A DNA stretch of 64,000 nucleotides from NCBI RefSeq assembly GCF_011075055.1, contig NC_058152.1, positions 11,523,228 to 11,587,227 of the forward strand, given 5' to 3'. Below, in pieces: positions 12,964 through 22,257 of the stretch (position 1 is its first letter; each line of letters opens with the position of its first letter). The position numbers and the translations under genes were made by a program. The notes below the pieces were generated by a model. That model was not told the DNA's origin. It saw nothing but the letters and a program-made list of their open reading frames with translations, and searched no databases. The DNA is from Mangifera indica (lineage: Eukaryota > Streptophyta > Magnoliopsida > Sapindales > Anacardiaceae).

Positions 12964-13079
12964 TGAAAGTATTAATGTTTTCCCGGTTGAAGGCATCATA
13001 CAGTTGACTTGTAAAGTTTTTCCGAGTCTCCTCACTCCGGAAACTAAGAAAAACTTTGTACTTTAGTGTTGGAGCAGAT

Positions 13080-13121
13080 GAAGAAGAAGAAGAAGAAGAA
13101 GAAGAAGAAGAAGAAGAAGAA
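13080..13121. repeat. (GAA)14 microsatellite encoding polyserine, unit 1
   Basis: Pure GAA run on the plus strand, read as TTC/TCT serine-rich sequence on the minus strand at the TNL N terminus. Unit 2 has about 11 repeats (9 bp fewer, in frame). Serine-rich N-termini before the TIR domain are usual in TNLs. Confidence 0.9.
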
Positions 13122-13238
13122 AAAGAAGAAGAACAACGGGAAAAAGAAGAAGAACAAGAAAAAGAAGAACTGGAAGCCATTAAGTTCCAGTGATCAGAGG
13201 CACTGCACATGTAAGAGAGTAAATGAGTTTATACTTAT

Positions 13239-13792
13239 TGTTATAGATTTATATTTCCGAACCCAAAGATAATCCGATCCGAACAATATGAACGCGGAAA
13301 ACAAGAAAAAATAGAATAACACGATTTACTTGGTTCGGATCTCGTAAACGAAATCCTACATCCAAGGCAGAGGTGTTCCTCTAGTCAAATCCACTAATAT
13401 CAAGTTCGATTTACAATATATAAACACACGTATCTCTCACTGTACATCAAAACAATATACAAGCAAATACATGACAATACAAAGTCAAAGAGCACCTGAC
13501 TTCACCGTAGAGACACCGCACATCGAACTCAGAGAGCAAACACAGCCACACAGCAGCCCAAGACGCACAAGAACAGAGAAGAAGAAAAACCAGCAGCTCA
13601 CGCCTCTCTTTTCTCTCTATTCTCTCATTTCTCTTTGCTTTAGTCGGCCAAATATGTGCTTATATACTTAGGTCAACAAAGATGCATGCCCAGCAAGTTT
13701 ACCAAACTGCCCTCACTTATAAATGAAATGACCCATGCATCCTTAAGCTCTAATTACGCTACTGCCCTTATAGTTTACAAACAAATATTACA
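13239..13792 (-). repeat. 3' LTR of the copia element, unit 1
   Basis: 554-bp LTR at the TNL-proximal end. On the minus strand it carries a TATA-like box TATATAAG (plus-strand 13659-13666) about 480 bp from the TNL ATG at 13180. The LTR edge is 58 bp upstream of that ATG and both point the same way, so it could serve as a promoter for the TNL remnant. Confidence 0.95.
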
Positions 13793-13803
13793 AACTCCAC
13801 CTT
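13793..13803 (-). other. Polypurine tract of the copia element, unit 1
   Basis: Immediately upstream (minus sense) of the 3' LTR the sequence reads AAGGTGGAGTT, a typical copia polypurine primer for plus-strand synthesis. The unit 2 copy is at 38718-38728. Confidence 0.7.
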
Positions 13804-13867
13804 GTTTGAAAACTACAAGACTCAAACATGAATTTAACTAGCCAAAAAACACCTCTGCAAGACAGAC

Positions 13868-16800
13868 TCACAACTTTCCAATTTGCAATAAGTCTAAGGC
13901 ACTCTTAAACTTATTTATTGGAACCACCTTTGTCAAAATATCAGCAGGATTCACCTCTAAAGCAATTTTCTCCAGAATTACCTGACCTCTAGACAAAATT
14001 TCTCTTATAAAATGCAACCTAACATCTATATGCTTTGTTCTCTCATGAAAAGCACTATTTTTAGACAGATGTATTGCACTTTGTGAGTCACAATAGATCA
14101 CAGGAATACCACAATGCAGTCCCAACTCTTCTGTTATACCTTTCAGCCACAAAGCTTCTTTTGTAGCCTCTGTCAATGCAACATATTCAGCTTCTGTTGT
14201 AGACAAAGCAACAATATGTTGAAGACAACTCTTCCAGCTTATCACATTATCACCAAATGTGAAAATATAGCCATTTAGAGACCTCCTCTTGTCTAAATCT
14301 GCAGCATAATCTGAATCACAGTATCCTTTAACATGTAAACTGTTAGTATCAGATACAGTATATACAAGACCAAAATCACATGACCCTTTCAAGTATCTTA
14401 ATACCCATTTCACAGCATTCCAGTGTGCTTTACAAGGTTTTCCCATAAACCTACTCACCAAACTAATTGCATAAGCAATATCAGGCCTGGATCCTATCAT
14501 AGCATACATTAAGCTACCTACCACATTTGCATATGGAATCTTTTTCATATATTCAGATTCATCAGTAGGTAAATCATGCAAAACAGACATCAATTTGAAA
14601 TGAGCACCTATAGGAGTATTCACAGATTTAGCATCATGTATACCATACAATTCAAGAACCTTTTTAACATATTCAGATTGAGATAAAGTTAAAATACCTT
14701 TAATTCTATCTCTATTAATATCCATTCCTAAGATTCTTTTTTGCATGTCCTAAATCTTTCATTTCAAATTCATCTTTTAACAATTTTTTCAACCTAGTTA
14801 AATCACTTATTTTCTTTGAAACAATAAGCATATCATCCACATATATCAACAAGTAAACATAGCTACCTGTTTCAGTTTTACAAAAGTAAACACAATTATC
14901 AAATTCACTTCTAGAAAAGCCAATGGAGAGCATATAGTCATCAAACCTTTTATACCATTGTCTTGGTGACTGTTTCAGGCCATATAATGACCTTTTTAGT
15001 AAGCAAACCATATCTTCAGATCCAGGTTTCTCAAAACCCTCTGGTTGCTCCATATAAATCTGCTCTTCTAGATTACCATGAAGGAAGGCAGTAGTAACAT
15101 CTAGTTGTTCAAGTTCTAAATCAAATAACACCACAGCAGATAAAATAAGCCTTATTGATATATGTTTAACAACAGGTGAAAAAATCTCATGATAGTCAAT
15201 GCCTTCTACTTGGGAAAAACCCTTTGCAACAACTCTGGCCTTAAACCTTCCATTTTCAAAGCCTGGAGCAGCAAGTTTTCTTTTAAAAACCCATTTACAA
15301 CCTATAATCCTTTTATTTTCAGGTCTTTTAACAAGAATCCATGTGTTATTTTTATGCAGAGAATCAATTTCAGCTTGCATGGCATTTAACCATTCCTTTT
15401 TGTGTTTACTCATATAGGCTTGTTTGAAATTTAAAGGATCATTCAATTCAATGCAATCACCTATATTAAATGCATATGATATAAGATCTGCATGAGCATA
15501 TTTAGATGGCAGTTTAATAGCTCTTCTAGTCCTATCTCTAGCCAATTGATAATCAGAAAAATCACTGTCTAAACTACTTTGACTCTGACTCTGTGATGGT
15601 TGCTGGTTCAAACCCCTATCTTCATACTTTGAAGTATGAATTGGATCTGAGCCTAAACCAGGTCCATCACTTGACTCAACACTAGCTGAATTTCTCAAGT
15701 CAGAATTCTCCACCTCAATATGAACCTGTTTAGACTGAAATTGGTTAGAGATAAACAGATCTTTATAAAAAGCAAATTCATTAAACACAACATCCCTGCT
15801 AACCACACATTTTAATTCATCAATTAACCAAACTTTATAACCCTTAGTCCCTGTAGGGTATCCTAAGAAGGCAGCCTTTAAGGCTCTAGGGTTCAGTTTA
15901 CCCTGTTTCACATGGATATAGGCAAGGCATCCAAAAGGTCTCAAGTGATTTAAATTTGGTGGTTTACCAGACCACAATTCAATAGGAGTCTTAAAATTAA
16001 TAGCAGAAGAAGGTGATCTATTAATCAAATAACAAGCAGTAGCAACTGCTTCAGCCTAGAATTTCTTACTCAATCCTGAGTCAGCTAACATGCATCTTAC
16101 TTTGTTCAGAATAGTCTTATTCATTCTTTCAGCAAGACCATTCTGCTGAGGAGTGTCAGCACAGGTTCTATGTCTCAAGATTCCAAATTGTTTACAAAAA
16201 TCAGTAAACTGTTTGTTACAAAATTCAAGACCATTATCTGTTCTTAAAACTTTTAGTTTCTTATTTGTTTGATTTTCCACAAGAGTTTTCCATTCTTTAA
16301 AAAACTCAAAAGCTTGATCTTTAGTTTTTAAAAAATAAACCCAAACTCTTCTTGAAAAATCATCCACAAAGGTTAAAAAATAATGAGCATTAGACAGAGA
16401 ACTAGGTACCTGAGGAGAACCCCATAGATCTGAATGCACATAATCAAGAATGTTCTTTGATCTATGAGTAGCAGCTGCAAACCTCAATCTTTGTGACTTC
16501 CCTAAAACACAATTCTCAAAAAACTCTAATGCTGAAATTCTGTTAGAATTAATCAAGTTTTGTTTACCAAGTTCTTGCAAACCCAAGAAACTAATGTGTC
16601 CTAGCCTTTTATGCCACAAAATAGTTTCATCCACCTTATCAGGTTTAGAAGACATTGAGTCACTAACAGCTGTTCCCTCTAAAATGTATAACCCATTTAT
16701 CAATTTAGCTCTCATTACTACTAAAGCACCTCTCATTATTTTAAGCACACCCTTTTCAGATTTATAAGAATAACCATTGGAATCTAACAAACCTAAAGAT

Positions 16801-17846
16801 ATTAGGTTTCTTCTCAATTTAGGAACTAATCTAACATCATTGAGAATTTTAATAGAACCATCAGCAAGTTTTAGTTTAATAGCACCTATACCTGTTACCT
16901 CACATGCATCATCATTACCCATTAAGACTTTTCCCCCATTTATCTGTTTTAGATCTATAAACCAGTCTTTTCTAGGTGTCATGTGATAGGTGCATCCTGA
17001 ATCTAAAACCCATTCTTCCCTAGACAACCCCTCAGTTAAAACTAAAACTTCAGCACTGTCATAGCCATCAAGTAGATTTACAAACTCATGTTTCTCATTA
17101 TTTGAAGAAAAATTCAGTTTCTTTCTTTCAGGGCAGTTTCTTTTCATGTGGCCTTCTTTATGACAATTCCAACAAACTCTTTTTGGCCTAGATTTAGATC
17201 TATTAAATCTTTTATCTTTTTGTTGAAATTTCTTTTCAGTTCTGCCTCTTACTTGCAAGCCTTCACCTATGGTTTTCCTTTCTATCTTCATTTCTAAATC
17301 TTTTGACTTAAGAGCCCCTAAGACATCTTCTAAAGAAAGAGACTCTCTACCATATTTGATAGCAGCTTTTACATCTTTAAAAGTTTCAGACAGTGAGTTC
17401 AAAATAATAATGGCTTGATTTTCATCAGAAATTTTTTCTTCTATATTAGCCAGATTAATAGTAATTTTATTGAACTCATCTAAATTTTCTTCTAAAGACT
17501 TTCCTGGATCCATTTTAAAACCAAACAGTTGCTCTTTCAAATATATTTTATTAGTCAAAGATTTAGTCATATAAAGAGATTCAAGCTTCAACCATAATTT
17601 TGCAGCAGTACTAACATCATCAACTTGTCTTAAAACATTATCAGATAGATGTAAAATAAGCAAGCTATAAGCAGTTTCAAGTACCTCAGCCTTCTGAGAT
17701 TCTGTCATATCAGAAGGTAAAGAATCTATACCTTCCAAGGCCTTTGCACACTTTTGATGCACCAAAACAGCCCTCATCTTTTTCCTCCAAATATTAAAAT
17801 CATTTTTTCCATTAAACTGTTCTATTTCCAACCTTGTTGACCCCAT
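13868..17846 (-). pseudogene. copia gag-pol polyprotein, one stop and one frameshift (unit 1)
   Basis: Polyprotein of about 1325 codons starting at the ATG 17844-17846. Gag region, then a CCHC zinc knuckle (CWNCHKEGHMKRNC), protease DSG (WVLDSGCTYHM), the GAG-pre-integrase motif (LWHKRLGH), an integrase core with its D...D...E series (HSDLW, RTDNG, QQNGLAERMN), reverse transcriptase with YVDDM, and RNase H ending in the usual DILTK region. The frame is interrupted by TAG at 16056-16058, just after the integrase core where the family normally has tryptophan, and by an extra base in a run of six T (plus strand 14737-14742) between RT and RNase H. Both defects are identical in unit 2, so the element was dead or trans-dependent before that duplication. 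Confidence 0.94.
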
Positions 17847-18117
17847 TATGTTCTTTTTCTTTTTCTTTTAGTTTCTTTAATCCTACAAGTACCAAAAGAA
17901 AATACAGCACTACCAAGAAAGCAAAGTACTCACAACAAGAACACAATCTTTCCGAAAAATATTCACATATATCAAGAAACACAACACATATATTTCACCA
18001 AAATATATTGCAAAGCATGAAAACCAAACACGCCTCAAGATATACACAAGCAGCCGAATATAAACGGAAAAGAAACAAAAATAGGTCACAAGATCACAGA
18101 TCGGAAAGATCTTTTGT

Positions 18118-18130
18118 GGCTCTGATACCA
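18118..18130 (-). other. Primer binding site for initiator tRNA-Met, unit 1 copia
   Basis: Minus strand reads TGGTATCAGAGCC two bases inside the 5' LTR. This is the canonical plant copia PBS, complementary to the 3' end of initiator methionine tRNA. Confidence 0.93.
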
Positions 18131-18132
18131 CT

Positions 18133-18686
18133 TGTTATAGATTTATATTTTCGAACCCAAAGATAATCCGATCCGAACAATATGAACGCGAAAAACAGGA
18201 AAAAATAGAATAACACGATTTACTTGGTTCGGATCTCGTAAACGAAATCCTACATCCAAGGCAGAGGTGTTCCTCTAGTCAAATCCACTAATATCAAGTT
18301 CGATTTACAATATACAAACACACGTATCTCTCACTGTACATCAAAACAATATACAAGCAAATACACGGCAATACAAAGTCAAAGAGCACCTGACTTCACC
18401 GTAGAGACACCGCACATCGAACTCAGAGAGCAAACACAGCCACACAGCAGCCCAAGACGCACAAGAACAGAGAAGAAGAAAAACCAGCAGCTCACGCCTC
18501 TCTTTTCTCTCTATTCTCTCATTTCTCTCTGCTTTAGTCGGCCAAATATGTGCTTATATACTTAGGTCAACAAAGATGCATGCCCAGCAAGTTTACCAAA
18601 CTGCCCTCACTTATAAATGAAATGACCCATGCATCCTTAAGCTCTAATTACGCTACTGCCCTTATAGTTTACAAACAAATATTACA
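18133..18686 (-). repeat. 5' LTR of the copia element, unit 1
   Basis: 554-bp LTR with a TATA-like box (plus strand 18553-18560) that would drive transcription leftward into gag. Seven transitions separate it from the 3' LTR at 13239-13792. Confidence 0.95.
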
Positions 18687-18691
18687 CTTAT

Positions 18692-19668
18692 ATTCCATTC
18701 TCACAAAGTCTTTGATTGGTTTCTGTGCATTTCTACTTTCTATTTTATTTTTTCATCTCTTTTCCCGGAAGACACATGCCCTCCACAAAATTTTGAGGGC
18801 TAAAGTGAAAGTAACTTATTTCATCTATTGACACAAATCCAAACTCACCACCCATACAAATGGTCATTCTTTAAACATTTATTTGGTTATAATTTTTTAA
18901 TTTTACAATTGAATAATTCTATCGATTGATATTAAGTGTACGAATAAAAATTTCATTCAACTTGATCGTGGACTGTTAGGCTAGTCACTTTGAAGTTTCC
19001 CAATTTGATGTTCGGACTTCACCGGGTGGAAATCTTATATAAACATGATAAAGATTTTTTTCTATTATTACAGTAGAAAAAACAAGTTAATTATATTGAT
19101 TGCATGATCCCAATTTAATATGAGACGACTGATTTTTCTTACAAATGAGATCAAACATAAAGATAATCTTATAGATACTCAATAGTTCAACTTCTAAGTA
19201 GAATTTACTAATTGTTTTTTAGTTATGAAAAATTTTGATTTGATGTAAGTCTGATTGTTTTCTTTATAGATTGTCAACAGATAATCGTTTTTGAGTATTG
19301 ATTTCTATGATGAAAATTTGAAATTAGTAGTGAAATTTTGGATTAATGTAGAGAATTAATCAATCTTGGAATTCACTTTAAAAATGCAAAGATATTTTAG
19401 AACTCAAAAAATGATTTCTACCCCTACCTAAAATAAAACGACTTCGTGATGATTAGCTCTTATTGGCGGGGAAACATAATCCATAAATAAAGCTTGCATG
19501 TTTCAGACAATTTATGAGTGGTTGCAACTGTCTTTAGTTCACTGCTGAAAGCCTTGATATCATAAGCTTTGCTATGGATGATCCTAATAGCTTTTGAGGA
19601 ATCATATCTGGTATCCAGAGGACAGTTCATTTGTGAAGTGACTATAATGGTTGTTGCTATGGTTGCAG
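18692..19668. other. Intergenic DNA between copia/TNL 5' side and borealin-like exon (unit 1)
   Basis: AT-rich, no gene seen. Before the copia insertion this was the DNA directly upstream of the TNL start, so it may hold the original TNL promoter, now displaced by 5.45 kb. Its right end is intron sequence leading to the acceptor at 19667-19668. Counterparts: 43617-44593 and 58616-59595. Confidence 0.5.
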
Positions 19669-19839
19669 GCTACCAGCCAAAGGCTATCTATTGGAATGAC
19701 CCCGAAAACTTTAAGGTTGCCTAAGCCTGGCGAGATGCTTCTTTCTGTTCATGGTTCACCTCTCGGTGTTTACAAGGAGGAGATCATGGAAGCAATACGG
19801 CGTAGGCATTTACATACCGGAATTTCTCTTTCTGAATAA
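19669..19839 (+). pseudogene. Isolated terminal exon, borealin-like C terminus (unit 1)
   Basis: An exon after a good acceptor (ttgcag at 19663-19668) that encodes about 56 residues and ends at TAA 19837-19839. The conserved-looking core is LRLPKPGEMLLSVHGSPLG, followed by VYKEE.MEAI. From memory this resembles the C terminus of plant borealin-related proteins (Arabidopsis At4g39630, chromosomal passenger complex). The neighbouring PPR exon resembles At4g39620, which fits microsynteny. No earlier exons lie upstream, so this is a gene fragment. Unit 1 has ATC where units 2 and 3 have AAC (Ile for Asn). Confidence 0.4.
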
Positions 19840-21176
19840 CCAAAGCAGCATTGGCTTCCCCCACTAAACAAAATGACACAGGCCTTTTTGTTTCGTAGAT
19901 AATTTGTGCGAGACAATAGTAAAACTGAGACAGTTTAATGTACCCCTGAAACTTGTTCTGCAGTTTGTTCAGTTCTGATGCTGTGAATTCTTGATTGCAG
20001 AGTCAGATGAGGATTAACTGGCTTCGAGCTGTTCTCTTCTTGATCTTAGTTTATGACAAGCAATGGCTGCCCACTCAAAGTGGGTCTGAATGTAGTTGTA
20101 TTATTGTAATTGAAATTGTATTTTTATTCTGAAGAGCCTATTATCTTGACACTGATTTTCACCTAAAACTAGTGTGTATCATATTAACAATCAGTTTAGT
20201 AAATACAAAAGAATTGTAGTTCTTTCGCCGCACGAATACAATTACACTATAGGCATGAAATTAACCTTCTAGATTGGGGGTTCAAACATGCTGAATTGAG
20301 TTCAACTTGATGTTTCACCTCAAACAATGAGTTCCGGTGTTGTCAACTCAAGCTCGAACTCTAAAGTAAAAGTAAGAACTCTGGTTTGTCTCAAGAAATC
20401 ATTGCTAAATTTTATAATAATAAAATTATATATATCTTTTTTGAATACACAAACAAATACGTATTTAATATTTGTCATCAAGTGATCAAATATTTTGAAT
20501 TAAAAAATAAAATAATATATAATTATATAATGACACTTTATTTGTGTATTTAAAAATGTATACTTTAGTTTGAGTACAAACAACATGAACATGTAAAAAA
20601 GGGAGCAACTCCTAAACAAGCAATAATGCATAAGCATTTCGGATAAAAAATTTCTGTCATATTCTGTGTTGAAGGCAAAGGATTTCTGGGAATATGATGT
20701 TACAACACAGTAATCAACAAGCAGAAACACAATTGTCGGTCGACACAAGATATTCGTGTTATATCATTCATACGAGAACAGAAATGTGAAAAACTGGCTT
20801 CTCTATCCTGAATCCCCTGCGCCTGTGTATTTAGTAGAGAAGTAAATGAACTAAACATTTATCAGTTGGTTTATCAAACATGAAAATGAAAGTAAAGCAT
20901 AAGAACTTGGTTTTATTTCTAGCTAGTAGATGGCTGTGTTTAAAATTAAACCCAAATCTTGAACTGAAGCAATTTGATTTTCATCATTACAAAGATATAC
21001 ATACCAGATCATATGGAAGCAAACAATGCACTCAACAGCCAAGTGATCAGGTGCTAACTTGCCCATCATTCCAACGCTATATTTGCCTTGAATCTTAGAA
21101 TCAGTAAAAGATCAGAATACTTGAATAAGAAAAAATCTCACATCGACCTATGTCTTTTCAAGAGTCCCTAATTTGC
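19840..21176. other. Non-coding DNA between borealin-like and PPR exons (unit 1)
   Basis: Contains the likely 3' UTR of the borealin-like exon, including a possible 3' UTR intron acceptor (ttgattgcag near 20000), then AT-rich DNA with no gene. The two fragments converge on this spacer. Counterparts: 44765-46101 and 59767-61116. Confidence 0.5.
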
Positions 21177-22257
21177 TCACATCATTTTAGCACTAGCTGA
21201 TTCTGGACTAGCCATTTTAGACCCGAAAGTTTCCAAAGCCTCCAAGAAAAATCTTTTATTTGGGACTATACCATCTCTCTCCATCCGCTTTAGCAATTTC
21301 TGTACTAGATCTTTCATATTGACTTTGGTGTAGGCTTTGTAAAGAAGTCTATATGTTGACAAATCTGGAGTCACCTTCAAATCGTGCAGGTTGTCAAAAA
21401 GTGCATCTGCTTGCACAGGCAAACTGTTCATGCAGTAAACATCAAGCATGGCTTTCAGTGTTGAAACTTTTATCCCCTTCCCTGACTTGATGAGCTCATC
21501 GAATATTTCTCTGGCCCTAGAAACACAGTCACAATATCCATACATTGTGATAAGACTCATATGTTATGAAGCTTGGTTTGTACTTCATATCAGCCATCTT
21601 TAGGAAAATGTCTTCAGCTTTCCCTCGAAGTCTTGCTTTCCCATAGTTAATGATCATTGAATTAAATGTTGGCAGTGTTGGATTCTCCCTGGAGTGCGAC
21701 AAGCTCTTAAACACTTGTTCTATCTTGTCAACAGCTTGCTTCTTCCCATATGAATCAATCAGCAAATTAAATGTAATAATATCTGGCTTACACCGAGCAC
21801 GTTTCATGCGGGAAAGTATATCTTCCATTTCTCTGATCATCCCATTTTTCCCATATGCATCCATCACACCATTGTAAGTATAAATATCGGGAGAAAGAAA
21901 ACTTTCATCAAGTTCTTTGAACAAAGCATTAACTTGAGCAACATTTCGGGCTTGAGCAAAAGCTCTCAAAAGAATATTATATGTCACAATGCTGGGTTGA
22001 CAACGTTCCATTCCCTTCATCTTCTCAAAATAACCAAGCGCTTTGGCTAATGCCTTTCCTTTATCCCGAGTGTGGAGGCGGGCAGTAATTAGAGCATTAT
22101 AAACAGAAGTGTCAGGTCGGCACCCACTATTACGCATCTCAGAAAAGAGCCACATAGCCATCCTAGTTTGGCCTTTCTTTCCCATAACTGTTATCAACTT
22201 AGAATAAATGCCATTATCAGCAATGTACCAGCGTTGTTTTTGCATCCATCTGAACAC
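21177..22257 (-). pseudogene. PPR protein terminal exon, EMB2453/At4g39620-like (unit 1)
   Basis: Terminal exon of a P-class pentatricopeptide-repeat protein. It opens after a 3' splice acceptor (plus strand ctg at 22258-22260; the first codon is GTG, VFRWMQKQRWY) and ends at TGA 21177-21179. About 360 codons show 35-residue repeats (PDTSVYNALI, PSIVTYNILLRAF, PDIYTYNGVMDAYGK, PDIITFNLLIDSYGK) and end in DGIVPNKRFFLEALETFGS. The match to Arabidopsis At4g39620, the chloroplast RNA-binding ortholog of maize PPR5, is strong from memory. A 2-bp deletion near 21556-21559 (GAGAGT to GAGT on the coding strand) shifts the frame after FITYE; unit 3 lacks this lesion. No 5' exon or start codon is found in the following 2.7 kb, so the gene is truncated. 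Confidence 0.88.

Larger units (their letters stand above)
6924..13180 (-). pseudogene. TIR-NBS-LRR (TNL) immune receptor pseudogene, unit 1
   Basis: Intracellular NLR-type receptor gene on the minus strand, with all TNL parts present but broken. The TIR exon runs 13180 to about 12131: ATG at 13178-13180, a polyserine tract, then KVFLSFRSEETRKNF, and on the far side of a MITE the SSWCLREL motif with its conserved Glu. Intron 1 follows (about 9895-12130). The NBS exon (about 9894-8800) has P-loop GVGKTT, kinase-2 LIVFDDV, RNBS-B IIITTRD, a degenerate GLPL (GVLVAL), FLDISCFF and MHD (TMHDLLQDMG). The LRR segment (about 8690-7669) repeats LxLxNCxxLxSLPESIG. The terminal exon 7597-6924 is a C-JID/post-LRR domain (CYPGSEIPDWF). 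Lesions: MITE at 12482-12963; in-frame TGA at 9630-9632, 8901-8903 and 8276-8278; a deletion with frame change near 8490-8500; a frame change near 7190. An in-frame ATG also exists at 13208-13210. It is probably non-functional as a full receptor. Confidence 0.92.
13239..18686 (-). mobile_element. Full-length Ty1/copia LTR retrotransposon, unit 1
   Basis: A 5448-bp element with two 554-bp LTRs beginning TG and ending CA, flanked by the 5-bp target duplication cttat (13234-13238 and 18687-18691). The empty site with a single cttat is preserved in unit 3 at 58611-58615. Internal order on the minus strand is PBS, about 270-bp leader, gag-protease-integrase-RT-RNase H, then a polypurine tract. The domain order (integrase before reverse transcriptase) makes it copia; the protein resembles the tobacco Tnt1 type. 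The LTRs differ at 7 of 554 positions, all transitions. It is not autonomous because gag-pol has a stop and a frameshift. It sits just upstream of the TNL start, in the same orientation. Confidence 0.96.

Noticed and set aside
13066..13272. Plus-strand open frame with a long lysine run
   Set aside because: It is the antisense of the GAA/serine tract at the TNL start; low-complexity shadow.
14715..16028. A separate gene starting at 16028
   Set aside because: The apparent start is TTG (leucine), and the frame continues the integrase-RT polyprotein past the stop at 16056.
17834..18166. 110-codon plus-strand frame over the copia leader
   Set aside because: Antisense to the PBS and 5' leader of the retrotransposon.
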